64,000 bases of DNA from Methanomicrobia archaeon JdFR-19 (GTDB lineage: Archaea; Halobacteriota; Methanosarcinia; DSM-18856; Methermicoccaceae): contig MTMG01000017.1 of NCBI GenBank assembly GCA_002010075.1, positions 55,141 through 119,140 of the forward strand, written 5' to 3'. The notes beneath the pieces are model-generated. The model was not told the DNA's origin, ran no database searches, and was given only the letters and a program-made list of their open reading frames with translations. This document shows positions 44,174 to 54,272 of the stretch, piece by piece. Position numbers and translations under genes: made by a program. Positions within the stretch are counted from its first letter, which is position 1, and every line of letters starts with the position of its first letter.

Positions 44174-44280
44174 CGCCGAGGGCGAGATTCGAACTCGCGC
44201 GATGCAAACGCATCACTGGTTTTCCTGTTTATCAATTCACATCTCAAGACCAGCGCCTTAGGCCACTAGGCTACCTCGGC
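44174..44280 (-). tRNA. tRNA-Ser (anticodon TGA) with a 21-nt intron
   Basis: The acceptor GCCGAGG pairs with CCTCGGC, the discriminator is G73, the D arm is GCC...GGC, and a long variable arm GATGC-GTTT-GCATC marks a class II tRNA. The T arm is GCGAG-TTCGAAT-CTCGC. The anticodon stem CTGGT/ACCAG encloses CTTGAG, a 21-nt insert (44222-44242) and A38, so the intron sits at the canonical 37/38 position. CCA is not encoded. Confidence 0.93.
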
Positions 44281-44281
44281 A

Positions 44282-44935
44282 TTACTTACTATACTCTTCT
44301 GCATAAATGACTTTTTCTATTCCAGTCCATTCCAGTATCTGCTTGGCTAAGCTCTCTTTCATCCTAAGCCATCTGATATCATAGCCCATCTCGTTAGGAA
44401 TCCATATCATTACAACATTGTCAGAGACCTCAATCTTCATATCTTGATTTAGATACAGCTGAAGCAATCCTTTCACCTTTTCCAAGTCATCATCTACTTT
44501 CTCTTCTATCTTGTAGTTGTATATGATTGTCTTGCCAGCAAGAGGATTGTTGAAGTCTACTCTGACCCTCCTTCCTATTACCTTTGTTATTGTACCTATT
44601 CTGCCTTCTATATTCACTCTCGCCCCTTCAACAGGATTCTCAAACTTCGTTATTGAGAACATCTTTACGAGCTCTGGTCTCCAATTCCCAAATCCTTTTT
44701 CAGGTGGGATGACAACTTCCCCTTCGTATCCAACATCCTTGTCCATGATGTCTTCTTCAAGACCCATTACCAAATGTCCAGCACCTATGACCACCACATC
44801 TCCACCGTATCTCATGTTCTCACTGTATATTCCATGCTCCTTTGCAACATCTTCGTATGTAGTGTCAAATACAGTGCCATCCTCGAGCTTTCCGATGTAG
44901 TTGAGTTTTATGAAGTCTCCCTTATTGAATGTCAA
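44282..44935 (-). CDS. FKBP-type peptidyl-prolyl isomerase, long archaeal SlyD-like form
   Basis: 217 residues: the FKBP core (GDFIKLNYIGKLEDGTVFDTT, VVIPPEKGFGNW, inserted IF chaperone flap) and an extra C-terminal domain (about 150-217) known in archaeal long FKBPs. It catalyses proline isomerisation and chaperones folding in the cytoplasm. It ends one base after the tRNA-Ser 5' end. Confidence 0.93.
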   Translation of the reverse strand: MTFNKGDFIKLNYIGKLEDGTVFDTTYEDVAKEHGIYSENMRYGGDVVVIGAGHLVMGLEEDIMDKDVGYEGEVVIPPEKGFGNWRPELVKMFSITKFENPVEGARVNIEGRIGTITKVIGRRVRVDFNNPLAGKTIIYNYKIEEKVDDDLEKVKGLLQLYLNQDMKIEVSDNVVMIWIPNEMGYDIRWLRMKESLAKQILEWTGIEKVIYAEEYSK

Positions 44936-44968
44936 TTATCTCACCGCTTCACACATATACTCAAAGGG

Positions 44969-45850
44969 TTAAAAACCTCTCGCAACATATGCATATGCTA
45001 TGAATTCTCTTATCAGTTTTGAAAAGAGAATAGCACCTTGTGAGAAATCATAATGTGGTATTAACTCAACAACATCCAAACCAACTGCCATTTTACGAGT
45101 TTTTTTAATTATGTACTCTACATCCCATGGACTCAACCCAAAAGGTTCGGGATTTCCAACTCCTGGAGCATAGGCAGGATCAACAACATCAGCATCTATC
45201 GAAATATACAAGTGTTTACATCCAGCATCCTTCAACCCATCAAAGATTTCACCGAGAGCTTGCTCAACCCCCTCATTTTTTATTTTGAATGAAGTTACAA
45301 ATTTTATTCCCGCACTCCTTACAAATTCAAACTCTTCTCTTGATCCACTTCTCACCCCGACAACAGAATACCTATTTGGTGGTATGAGTTTGAGGATTTG
45401 ATACGATGTTGAAGCATGTCCCTTGTCCAGCCCCTCATAGCTTTCTCTCATATCAAGGTGAGCATCAAGCACAATGACTCCAACATCTTCAAAAATGTCT
45501 GTACATGCGCCAACACACCCTATGCTTAAAGAGTGCTCCCCTCCCATCATGATTGGTATCTTACCATCTTTCAGGATTTGTTTTGTCTGTGTCCACACCC
45601 TGTTAATACAATCCTCTACAAGACATCCCATGTCTAAATTCCCGATATCACACACTTTAATATCCGTAATATCGATATCCAGCTCAGGACTATATGTTTC
45701 AAAGTTGTAAGATGCTTGTCTTAGTGCATCTGGAGCAAATCTGCTCCCTGTTCTGAACGAAGATGTTCCATCGAAAGGAGCCCCAAATATAACAAAATCA
45801 GACTCCTCATACTCTGCATCTGCATCTGCAAAAGTTGGTTGTATGTACAT
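44969..45850 (-). CDS. speB: Agmatinase family ureohydrolase
   Basis: 293 residues with the binuclear manganese motifs GGEHSLS, DAHLDMR and SIDADVVDP. It removes urea from agmatine or aminopropylagmatine in polyamine synthesis; in thermophiles the second substrate is common. It starts 2 nt after the eIF-5A stop, and eIF-5A needs spermidine for its modification, so the pairing is functional. Confidence 0.93.
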   Translation of the reverse strand: MYIQPTFADADAEYEESDFVIFGAPFDGTSSFRTGSRFAPDALRQASYNFETYSPELDIDITDIKVCDIGNLDMGCLVEDCINRVWTQTKQILKDGKIPIMMGGEHSLSIGCVGACTDIFEDVGVIVLDAHLDMRESYEGLDKGHASTSYQILKLIPPNRYSVVGVRSGSREEFEFVRSAGIKFVTSFKIKNEGVEQALGEIFDGLKDAGCKHLYISIDADVVDPAYAPGVGNPEPFGLSPWDVEYIIKKTRKMAVGLDVVELIPHYDFSQGAILFSKLIREFIAYAYVARGF

Positions 45851-45852
45851 TT

Positions 45853-46236
45853 TTATCTTATGTCAAGTTTGATTTTTCCCATGGATGTAAGATATTGTAC
45901 ATCCTTACCCTCTTCCAGCTTCGCAAGCTCCTCCTCAGTGACCTTAATCTCAAATGTAGAATAGGTTTCCATATCCATCAACTGCACAACATTCCCACTT
46001 ATTGACAAAACTTGAGCAGTTTTTCTCTCAACAATTGGCACATATATTTTTGCATCTACTGGTTGAACGAGTGACCTCTTCTGATTATCAAATAGACCAA
46101 TTGCATCTATTCTTGCTTTCGCAGAGCCATGTTTCCCTGGTTTGGATTTTGTTATGCTCTTTATGACACATACCTCGTCATCTATCAAAACGTATCTGCC
46201 TTCCTTTAGTTTTCCCACCTCAGTTTGTTCTTTCAT
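45853..46236 (-). CDS. eif5a: Translation initiation factor 5A
   Basis: 127 residues with N-terminal SH3-like and C-terminal OB domains. The modified lysine lies in the loop SKPGKHGSAKA (Lys around residue 36). It helps ribosomes through difficult peptide bonds, including proline runs, and requires (deoxy)hypusine made from spermidine. It is the first gene of the eif5a-speB pair. Confidence 0.97.
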   Translation of the reverse strand: MKEQTEVGKLKEGRYVLIDDEVCVIKSITKSKPGKHGSAKARIDAIGLFDNQKRSLVQPVDAKIYVPIVERKTAQVLSISGNVVQLMDMETYSTFEIKVTEEELAKLEEGKDVQYLTSMGKIKLDIR

Positions 46237-46294
46237 CCCAACCCACCATCCACGGGTATCAGTGGTATTGTATATAAGTTTAATTTCTTGTGAT

Positions 46295-48499
46295 TCAACC
46301 TTTGTATTCGCTTCCTACAATTTCCCTTATCGCTTTTGCAGTCTTATCACCGACAAGCGGTGCCTTTTTAAGTTCTTCTTCTGAAGCACTCATAACTTTC
46401 TCAACACTTCCAAATTTTTTTAAGAGATTCTTTGCGACTTTTGGTCCAACGCCAGGAATAGATGAGACAACATATTCCTGTCTTTCACTGAGTGTTTTAA
46501 ATGTCTTTTTTCCATGAACTATTGGTCTCTCTCCTCTTTCTTCTTGCTCTCTCCTCGCAACTATCTTGAGAAATTCGGCTGTTTCTTCTTTGTCTTTTGT
46601 GAAGACAATGGGTATTCCAAAATCAACTGTTATAGATGCAAAGAGTCCCTTTATTGCATTTGGATGGACATTTCTGACACTATATACATCCTCCCCTTCC
46701 ACTATCAATATCGGTCTACTGAATGTTTTTGAAAGGTCTGAAAGCTGGAGGAATAGATCTCTATTACCATCAACCAACGAATTAATCAGGTCTTGTGCCG
46801 TCTTTCTCTCAACCCCCACCCTCTCACTCAGAATATAATCCCCAACTTCGAGAGTAGTCGGAAAAACTTCAGTTTCATTCTCCAGATATTTCACAATTCC
46901 CGACCTCAATTCTCTTATATCTACATATATAACCGGCTTTCTTTCCTCTTTCTTCTTCTCTTCTCTCTCCACAGATATCCCAATTTTCCCTACCTTCTCC
47001 TCCATCCTCCTCTCCTTTCTCATACTTGACCAGTAAAAAGCTTCATCTCTCGTGCCTTTTGTTATCAAGACTACTACCCTTCCGTAGTGTCTCCTTCCCG
47101 TCCTTCCTTTTCTCTGTATCGACCTTATCTCAGATGGGACTGGCTCGTAAAAGATTACCAAGTCTGTGGATGGAATGTCAAGTCCCTCCTCAGCAACAGA
47201 TGTTGCAACAAGAACGTTATATTCTCCGGTGCTGAACTTCTTCAAAGTCTCTACCTGTTCTTTCTGAGACAGTCCCTTATCTCCTTCTCGACTTCCTTGT
47301 CCAACAAATCTGATGGCTCTGACACCTTCAACATTTGAAAGCGTCTCGAGTACCATCTGGGCACTATCTCTGAAATTCGTGAACACGATGATCAGTGAAG
47401 AAGGATTCTCTTCAATCTGTTTTCTTATTATCTCACTCACCATCTCCAACTTCGGATGCTCTACGTCTATATTCTGAAGTCTGTAAATTATCCCTTTTCT
47501 CTCTATTTCAGAGAGAAGTCTCTTCGAAGCTTTGCTACCCCTCAGAGACTCTGCCTCACCTCTCAATCGTTCGATATATTTTCTGAAGGCACTTACGCCC
47601 TGTGTCTCTATCAGCTCTATACCATGTGAAAGTTTCAGAAGCTCTGCAATGATTGAAAGTACATGGTAAAGGTACTGCTCCTTTGAATTCTTTATTTCTG
47701 ATAGAATTCTCTGTTGTAGAGATAACAACTCTTTTTTGGTTGGGTTCTTTGGAATCCTTATACCAAATGGACACATTTCAATTAGTTTGTCTGTCATGTC
47801 CTCAAATATCGAATATAAATCACTTCTCAGTTTTTTTATCTCTGGTGGTAAAGGAACCTCTATCCATTCTATTTCTTTCTTAGGTATGTATTTCCTCACA
47901 TCAGGGTCTTTCTCGCCCTTGTAATGGACATACTCGATTCCAAGATTTGAGCACACTTCCTTTATTCTTTCCTCATCAGAACCGGGCGAAGCAGTCATTC
48001 CAAGAACGAGGGGGTCATCACATTCTTCATAGTATTTCTTTGCAATGTACGTATATGCATAATTACCAACCGCTCTATGTGCCTCGTCGAATATGACCAA
48101 AACAAAATCCTTTAAAGATGCTCTTCTGGCTATCAAATCATTCTCAACAACTTGGGGGGTAGATACGATTATCTTTGATTTACTCCATATCTCATGCCTC
48201 TTGTGGGGTGGAATTTCGCCAGTGAGCATCCCTATTTCGTTGATGTTCAGTGCATTTTTGAAAAAAAGAGTGTGTTGATTAACCAAAGGCCTCGTTGGAG
48301 AGAGGACGAGTACTTTTCCATCCTCTTTTTGGAGTCTTGCAACCATAACTAGTAAAGCAACAACTGTTTTTCCAAGACCTGTTGGAAGAATTACCAGACT
48401 CGACCCTCTAAGAGATTTTTCTGCCAACTCAATCTGATATGTTCTGTAGGTTATTATGCCCTTCTTTATGAGAGGATGCTCGACAAACTTTGTTTCCAT
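46295..48499 (-). CDS. hef: Hef helicase-nuclease (XPF/FANCM family)
   Basis: 734 residues: a superfamily 2 helicase half (LPTGLGKTVVALLV, DEAH in FDEAHRAVGNY, AEEGLDIPSTD, QRKGRTGRR) followed by an XPF nuclease half with GVERKTAQDL and tandem helix-hairpin-helix (SIPGVGPKVAKNLL, PLVGDKTAKAI). It processes stalled replication forks and branched DNA. Neighbours DUF763 and PINA on the same strand fit a repair operon. Confidence 0.96.
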   Translation of the reverse strand: METKFVEHPLIKKGIITYRTYQIELAEKSLRGSSLVILPTGLGKTVVALLVMVARLQKEDGKVLVLSPTRPLVNQHTLFFKNALNINEIGMLTGEIPPHKRHEIWSKSKIIVSTPQVVENDLIARRASLKDFVLVIFDEAHRAVGNYAYTYIAKKYYEECDDPLVLGMTASPGSDEERIKEVCSNLGIEYVHYKGEKDPDVRKYIPKKEIEWIEVPLPPEIKKLRSDLYSIFEDMTDKLIEMCPFGIRIPKNPTKKELLSLQQRILSEIKNSKEQYLYHVLSIIAELLKLSHGIELIETQGVSAFRKYIERLRGEAESLRGSKASKRLLSEIERKGIIYRLQNIDVEHPKLEMVSEIIRKQIEENPSSLIIVFTNFRDSAQMVLETLSNVEGVRAIRFVGQGSREGDKGLSQKEQVETLKKFSTGEYNVLVATSVAEEGLDIPSTDLVIFYEPVPSEIRSIQRKGRTGRRHYGRVVVLITKGTRDEAFYWSSMRKERRMEEKVGKIGISVEREEKKKEERKPVIYVDIRELRSGIVKYLENETEVFPTTLEVGDYILSERVGVERKTAQDLINSLVDGNRDLFLQLSDLSKTFSRPILIVEGEDVYSVRNVHPNAIKGLFASITVDFGIPIVFTKDKEETAEFLKIVARREQEERGERPIVHGKKTFKTLSERQEYVVSSIPGVGPKVAKNLLKKFGSVEKVMSASEEELKKAPLVGDKTAKAIREIVGSEYKG

Positions 48500-48515
48500 C
48501 GATATAATACATAGC

Positions 48516-49619
48516 TCATGATTTTATAAAATCTTGCAGTCTTTTCAGAGCAAGCATCTTCTCTTTCTTTTCACATTTTGCATCCTCAATCGCACTTCTG
48601 AGAACGTCTATGGTGTTGTCGTATGTCTCTCTATCAACTGGGAATGGGTGTCCATCCTTTCCGCCGTGCGCAAACGTATATTTTACCGGGTCTTTCCAGC
48701 TCGCTTTGACCCCCCACAAAAGCTCGGATAACAATGCAAGAGCCCTTATCTTCTTTGGACCCATACCCTTGATGAGTATGAGTTCTTCATAGGACTCAGG
48801 CTGAAGTTCATACGCTTTCATGAAAACTCCCATGCAATCTTTTCCTATCCTTATTTCGTGGTGGGATGGCATGGTAAAATGCTCAACAGCAGAGAAATCT
48901 AGGAGGGTAGTTTGGAGAGGTGAGTTTGATGATATGACAGGCACAATATGTGCAGGATTGTCCCTTACAATGTCAAGACTGGCTTTTCTTGCTTCTCTAC
49001 TCTGTGATGATGTCATATCCAACACCTTCTTCTCTCGTGTATCCGAGCATATTGCTGAATGAGGCTCCTCACAAAAGTCCATAACATCCATAGAAAGCCA
49101 GTGATATCTCCTCGCATACCTATCCCTCATTCCTTGCTGTATAACTGCCCATTCACCCTTCTCACTCATGACAAAGGAGTGATGATAAAGTGAGAAACCA
49201 TCCTGAACACATGCATTATCGACCTTTGCACTTAATTTACTCGCAACCACCATCTCATCAATCTTTTTATTACTTAACCCAAATTCATCACCTATTTTTG
49301 GTATCTCTTTTACTGTCTTTAATGATGACTTTCCTTTACCCCCTGCCAGCTTCACTCCCACATCCACATCTGAAAGAGCTAGTTTGAGGGCACCACATGT
49401 TGTCGTGGTTGTTCCCGAGCTGTGCCAATCAAAACCAAGGACATGTGAAAATGCTTGGAACCAGAAAGGGTCAGACAGTCTTCTCAACAAGTGTTCAGTA
49501 CCGTATTCCATTACTATGACCTCACATACACCTCCTGCCAGTTTTACCATCCTCTCAAAAAGCCATCGTGGTGCTCTTCCGCTGTGAAGAGGCAGATTAA
49601 CATATCCCGTCCTTTTCAT
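48516..49619 (-). CDS. DUF763 family protein
   Basis: 367 residues from MKRTGYVNLPLHSGRAP, the family's typical beginning; the longer ORF start is not needed. A basic C-terminal helix-hairpin-helix-like piece (ILIKGMGPKKIRALALLSEL) suggests DNA binding. DUF763 proteins occur in archaea and thermophilic bacteria, often with repair or PINA genes, but the activity is undefined. It starts 14 nt after the PINA gene and ends 16 nt before hef. Confidence 0.88.
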   Translation of the reverse strand: MKRTGYVNLPLHSGRAPRWLFERMVKLAGGVCEVIVMEYGTEHLLRRLSDPFWFQAFSHVLGFDWHSSGTTTTTCGALKLALSDVDVGVKLAGGKGKSSLKTVKEIPKIGDEFGLSNKKIDEMVVASKLSAKVDNACVQDGFSLYHHSFVMSEKGEWAVIQQGMRDRYARRYHWLSMDVMDFCEEPHSAICSDTREKKVLDMTSSQSREARKASLDIVRDNPAHIVPVISSNSPLQTTLLDFSAVEHFTMPSHHEIRIGKDCMGVFMKAYELQPESYEELILIKGMGPKKIRALALLSELLWGVKASWKDPVKYTFAHGGKDGHPFPVDRETYDNTIDVLRSAIEDAKCEKKEKMLALKRLQDFIKS

Positions 49620-49632
49620 ATTCTCACTATCC

Positions 49633-51480
49633 TTACTCGATTGTAATACTCTCGCCGTTTTCAAGTGCGTCTTCTATTATTCTTGCAAACTCAGATGCCC
49701 TTGAAATCTTCACCTCTCCATTCTTACTGACGGTTGCTGTGAAAAGATAGCTGCCTCCCACATAGATATCCACATCCTCTCCGGCATATTCTGGCAACTT
49801 TATTACCAAACTCTTCTTGGTAACATAAATCTCTCCAATCCCTTCCCCTCTGTCCCTACTCTCCCCTGTTTTCTCCAGCACTTGTATGGGTATTCCCAGC
49901 TTTCCCTCGATCTTCTCTATTCGCTTTCCACCCCTCCCTATTATTTTGGGGATATCCTTTTTTGATGCATAAACAAGTGCCCTTCCACCCACAATCTCGA
50001 CATCTATGCCATCTGACACGTACCTTGAAAGGCTACGCTTCACACTATCTGCTGCAAGTTTGGCTTCGGGCATTTTGGCTTCTTTCTCAATGGGCATCAC
50101 GACAGTTTGTTCTCCATATGTATATATCTCATACTCAGGTCGCTTTGTTTCAAAATCTTCAACTATTATAACCGGTCTTGCAAGGTCTTCCTGAAACATT
50201 CCATGAGGTACTTTCACGGTAAAACGTAGGTCATAGACCTTTTTTACTTCTCCTTTGTCTATGAAGACAACAGTATCCACCACCTGCGTAATCATACCGA
50301 GGTCTATTCTACCAATCAATCTCTGAATGGCATCTATTGCACGATTAGCATGCACAACTCCAACCATGCCAACTCCAGAAAGTCTCATGTCTGCGAATGT
50401 CATGAAGTCCGAAGTCTTTCTAACCTCATCGTATATTGTGTAATCGGGACGGACCAGTAGTAAGAGTTCTGCTGTATTTGTCATATTTCCGTTGAGTTTG
50501 GAGTACTGGGTTATCTCGTCTCCTACCTGAAGGTCTCTTGGAGACTCCATTGTTTTTACAATGAATCCTTTCTGAGTTAGGAAGCGAGCTATACTCGCAG
50601 CAAATGCACTCTTCCCCGCACCAGGGGGACCAGCTACCAAGATTCCCCTCTGTCTCTCGACAACCCTCCTCTTCAGTTCATCAGCGAATCTGTATGAATC
50701 TATATCCACAAGGGCAGTGGGTCTGACTGCTGTTATCTCAATCGCATCTGAAAATGGTGGCTTCGCAACGGCTATCCTCATATCGCCAATCTGAAACACC
50801 TTTGCTTCTGGATAGTCTATTTCAAGAAACGCTTTAGAGTCTCTGTTCACCCTTGCATACAATTCCCGAATTATTTCCTCAAGCTCTCTATCAGACAGTT
50901 TTTTATCTCTGATTTTCTCAAGTCTCTGATCCCCTATTGGGCCTCTTTTTGCGAGAGGGTAACAATTGCTTTTAAGATGGACTGAAGTTGTGTCTGGTGT
51001 GAAGAAACTCTCTATTGTAAGTTTTTTCTTTCCAATCCTCCTGAACGTGTATTCAACCTCTATCCCACACGCCTCTGCAACCTCTCCCTGAACTTTATCT
51101 GCTGTTATGAGAACTGCATCTTTCTCTAGAGCCACATCTCTTATGAGAGCATCAACCACACCACTCTTTGCTAGTTTTATCTGGTCTAATGTGGGTCTTT
51201 TTCCTACTCGATGTATTTCTACAACACCCTCTTTCTCCATTTTATTTAATTTTTTAAGTTCTGCGAGTCCTTTATGTCCCGTACTCAGTCCTCTGTTAGC
51301 AAGAGCCTCCAATTCAGATATTACTGCCTCTGGTATGTAGACTTTAACTCCCACAAGTTTCCTGCGTTTTATCAAAGATGCTACCTGACCATTTATCAAC
51401 GCACTTGTGTCTGGTACTATACCTTTTTCTACCATTTTCTGCTTCTTTCTTGCTTTCTCATCATTTTCCATATAACCCAA
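49633..51480 (-). CDS. PIN- and KH-domain AAA ATPase (PINA family)
   Basis: 615 residues. N-terminal PIN-like domain (VPDTSALINGQVASLI, residues about 21-36, through ITADKVQGEVAE), then a secretion-type ATPase with Walker A VAGPPGAGKSAFAA and YDEVRKTSDFMTFADMRLSGVGMVGVVHA, then a KH domain (IIGRGGKRIEKIE) and an acidic tail. Archaeal PINA promotes Holliday junction migration with Hjc-type resolvases. Start ATG 51480 or ATG 51471. It heads the PINA-DUF763-hef transcript. Confidence 0.92.
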   Translation of the reverse strand: MGYMENDEKARKKQKMVEKGIVPDTSALINGQVASLIKRRKLVGVKVYIPEAVISELEALANRGLSTGHKGLAELKKLNKMEKEGVVEIHRVGKRPTLDQIKLAKSGVVDALIRDVALEKDAVLITADKVQGEVAEACGIEVEYTFRRIGKKKLTIESFFTPDTTSVHLKSNCYPLAKRGPIGDQRLEKIRDKKLSDRELEEIIRELYARVNRDSKAFLEIDYPEAKVFQIGDMRIAVAKPPFSDAIEITAVRPTALVDIDSYRFADELKRRVVERQRGILVAGPPGAGKSAFAASIARFLTQKGFIVKTMESPRDLQVGDEITQYSKLNGNMTNTAELLLLVRPDYTIYDEVRKTSDFMTFADMRLSGVGMVGVVHANRAIDAIQRLIGRIDLGMITQVVDTVVFIDKGEVKKVYDLRFTVKVPHGMFQEDLARPVIIVEDFETKRPEYEIYTYGEQTVVMPIEKEAKMPEAKLAADSVKRSLSRYVSDGIDVEIVGGRALVYASKKDIPKIIGRGGKRIEKIEGKLGIPIQVLEKTGESRDRGEGIGEIYVTKKSLVIKLPEYAGEDVDIYVGGSYLFTATVSKNGEVKISRASEFARIIEDALENGESITIE

Positions 51481-51604
51481 CGTTATGTAACATCATTTAT
51501 ATATACTCTACAACCTCGGGCAGATGTATTTTTAGGGAGTGGATTCTGTCCCGCACCATTTAGAAATATTTAAATTCTATATAGTATATCTGACTCCGAT
51601 AACA

Positions 51605-52645
51605 ATGTATGGCTCGAAACTACTCACAACCATGTTGATTTTACTCGTAATGGTCCCCGTCTGTTATGCATCATATATTCCGCAGAGTTTCTCACTCTCA
51701 GACAATTACTATACCGTGTACGGAGGACCACAGCTTGATGCAGTGATTGCGGGCGAGAGCGAGTTTGAGAGAGGAGATGAGGTCTATCTTCTCATCGACA
51801 TATACAACCGCGGCAAGATTCTTGGTTTCGAGAGCGAAAAAACACCATCTAACGCAAATGAGATTGCCCTTGCCGAAATTGAAAAGAACTATGAAGAGGG
51901 AGTGACGACTGCCATAGGGATTCTTGCAACACTTGAAAACCCCTATGGTGCTCCATTCGATATAAAATCCTCAACTCAAAGCGTTGGCTCTCTCAGAGGG
52001 GGTGAAGAGACTCGCGAACCAGTTGAGTTTGAGCTGAAAGTGTATGAAGATGCACCTGCAGGGGAATATACACTAATTCTCAATTTGACATATGAATACC
52101 AGAAGAACGTGGAGGTCAGTGGAACCCCTAATACACCAGAGGTAAATTTCTGGTATGATGATGAAGAAACGTTGATACCGATCAAAATTAAAGTAAAAAA
52201 AGAGCCTTTGTTTGAGGTCGTGAGTGTTGATTGCGACCTTTACCCCGGAAAGAAGAGCATCATAGAAGTTGTGTATAAGAACGTGGGGGAAGAGACTGCA
52301 AGGGAAGCTATCGCAAGGATCAGTGTTGTTGACCCATTCTCAAGCATAGATGACCAAGCATATCTTGGAGACATAGAACCAAATAGCACAGCAACCGCTA
52401 TCTTCAAACTGAAAGTTGACAGTGATGCCATTGCAAAACCATATGCCATTGACAGTGAGATAAAATACAAAGACGAAATCGGGGACACAAGGATATCTGA
52501 TATCATAAAGATACCTGTTGAAGTAAAACAGGGTGAGAGTGGCGTTGTACCCCTCGAAAAAATCGTTGTTGTCATAGGCATTGTAATTGGCATAATAATA
52601 GGGAGATACCTGTTTAAGAGAAAGTTTGATATGGGTAAGCGTTGA
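51605..52645 (+). CDS. COG1361-type S-layer-like surface protein
   Basis: 346 residues from ATG 51605 with a signal peptide (LLTTMLILLVMVPVCYA). Two CARDB/NEW3-like beta domains follow (about 25-200 and 205-315: VDCDLYPGKKSIIEVVYKNVGEETAREA), with a C-terminal membrane helix (VVVIGIVIGIIIGRYLF) and basic stop-transfer. This is the common archaeal anchored envelope protein. The CDP-alcohol transferase follows by 5 nt. Confidence 0.82.
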   Translation: MYGSKLLTTMLILLVMVPVCYASYIPQSFSLSDNYYTVYGGPQLDAVIAGESEFERGDEVYLLIDIYNRGKILGFESEKTPSNANEIALAEIEKNYEEGVTTAIGILATLENPYGAPFDIKSSTQSVGSLRGGEETREPVEFELKVYEDAPAGEYTLILNLTYEYQKNVEVSGTPNTPEVNFWYDDEETLIPIKIKVKKEPLFEVVSVDCDLYPGKKSIIEVVYKNVGEETAREAIARISVVDPFSSIDDQAYLGDIEPNSTATAIFKLKVDSDAIAKPYAIDSEIKYKDEIGDTRISDIIKIPVEVKQGESGVVPLEKIVVVIGIVIGIIIGRYLFKRKFDMGKR

Positions 52646-52650
52646 ACTCT

Positions 52651-53223
52651 ATGTGGTTCTCTGCCATGCTAAAAGACTTCAAACGTAGGGTACGGGAAAA
52701 GTTTAGTATTGGTTTGAATGTAAATCCCAACCTCATAACACTTGTTGGGCTGATAGCTTGCTTGGTAGCTGGCATCTTTTTTGCAGAAGGTGAGCTGTTT
52801 GTTGGGGCTGTTTTCATAATCCTCGGTGGTTTCTTCGATGTGCTTGATGGTGCAGTTGCAAGAGAATGTAAGAAAGAAACAAAGTTTGGAGCGTTCATTG
52901 ATAGCGTGAGTGATAGAATAGGAGAAGGTGGGATAATCATAGGCGCCATGTGGGGAGGATATACCGCATTCTGGATATTTCCTGACTGGTTTATTGGTGC
53001 AATTGCACTATTGACATCTTTCATGGTCTCATATACCCGAGCTAGAGCAGAATGTATCGGCATATCTATGGAGAGTGTGGGGATAGGGGAAAGAGCTGAA
53101 AGAATGATGATAGTTGCAATAGGTGCTTTTTTGAATGTCCTGAACTGGGCTTTTGTTGTTCTCGTTGTCGTTTCTACAATCACAATACTGCAACGGATTT
53201 TTCATGCAAAAAGGGTAACTTAA
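52651..53223 (+). CDS. CDP-alcohol phosphatidyltransferase (archaetidylinositol-phosphate synthase-like)
   Basis: 190-residue membrane enzyme with the complete motif DVLDGAVARECKKETKFGAF..DSVSDR (residues about 68-93) and several hydrophobic helices. It transfers a polar head group, most often inositol phosphate in archaea, to CDP-archaeol. The start is ATG 52651 or ATG 52666; the enclosing ORF begins at TTG without support. Confidence 0.92.
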   Translation: MWFSAMLKDFKRRVREKFSIGLNVNPNLITLVGLIACLVAGIFFAEGELFVGAVFIILGGFFDVLDGAVARECKKETKFGAFIDSVSDRIGEGGIIIGAMWGGYTAFWIFPDWFIGAIALLTSFMVSYTRARAECIGISMESVGIGERAERMMIVAIGAFLNVLNWAFVVLVVVSTITILQRIFHAKRVT

Positions 53224-53318
53224 TAATTTTAAGTTTTAAATTTCAAACAGATATAAAAAACATTTAAATAGTATAAGGTAGAGAATAAATGGGCAACGAG
53301 GGTGGGTGAGATATATCT

Positions 53319-54257
53319 ATGAAAGCAAATAGAAGTGCATGCACACAAACTCAAGCCCAGATGGGCATCGGCACCTTGATTATTTTCATAGCAATGGTGC
53401 TGGTGGCTGCAGTAGCTGCTGCCCTTCTTATAAAAACCACGGGTATTCTTCAGCAAAAAGCTTCAAAGACAGGAGAAGAAGTCACAAAGGAAGTATCATC
53501 AAATATCCAAATAGACAGGCTTGTGGGAGAGAGGGAGTACTATGGTACTCTCAAAGTGAATTCGAGCGGTATATACAATGTGGATGATGAAAGTGTAAGC
53601 TCTCTCAGTCTTCCAAAGTATGCAGGACTCGATATTGTGAATATAGGTGAAGACTCGATTACTGTGAGCTGTGAGAAAGGGAGTGAAGAGATATTTGAAA
53701 CAACGCTTAGTCCAGATGGTTATACCACATACGAAGAACTTAGCCAAGGAACATACACTCTGAGTGCAGATGGAGAGAGTATAACATTAACAGTGAGCAA
53801 TACAGCCGAGTACGGATACATAACAAAATTGTACCTTTCAGTATCCACTGGCCCAGGAAGTGACCCAATCGACCTATCGCAGGCAGTGATATATATGTCC
53901 GATGGAGAACACATGGCAACAATATCCTACAACCTGAGTGTTGTCGAGGGTGAACTTGTAGCAAATAATGTTGCAGACGAAGGGCATTTCCAACTCAGAA
54001 TGGTAAGAAGTGCGAAGGGAGAGGAGTTTGACCCAACTGAACCTGTTTTAAGAAGTGGAGATATTTTTGAAATAATAATCGATGTTAGAAAAGTCTTCAG
54101 ATACAATGTCTTTACAAGTGACTTAAACTATCAAGGTATAGCTCCAAGAACCGATTTCTCAATACAATTGAGACCTGAAAGTGGAGCGGTTGCACTGATT
54201 GACTTTGTAACACCCGGTGCTTACTTCAATGATAAGTATATAATACTAAGGAAATAA
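53319..54257 (+). CDS. Archaellin / flagellin FlaB-type protein
   Basis: 312 residues. The N-terminal hydrophobic segment [21 protein letters not shown] is diagnostic of archaellins, followed by [13 protein letters not shown]. The usual Arg/Lys-Gly before the prepilin-peptidase site is not evident; the N-terminus is a polar [14 protein letters not shown], so processing may be unusual. No other fla/arl genes are nearby, so this is an orphan copy. GGTGAG precedes ATG 53319. Confidence 0.85.
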   Translation: MKANRSACTQTQAQMGIGTLIIFIAMVLVAAVAAALLIKTTGILQQKASKTGEEVTKEVSSNIQIDRLVGEREYYGTLKVNSSGIYNVDDESVSSLSLPKYAGLDIVNIGEDSITVSCEKGSEEIFETTLSPDGYTTYEELSQGTYTLSADGESITLTVSNTAEYGYITKLYLSVSTGPGSDPIDLSQAVIYMSDGEHMATISYNLSVVEGELVANNVADEGHFQLRMVRSAKGEEFDPTEPVLRSGDIFEIIIDVRKVFRYNVFTSDLNYQGIAPRTDFSIQLRPESGAVALIDFVTPGAYFNDKYIILRK

Positions 54258-54272
54258 GCTTAATAACAATGA

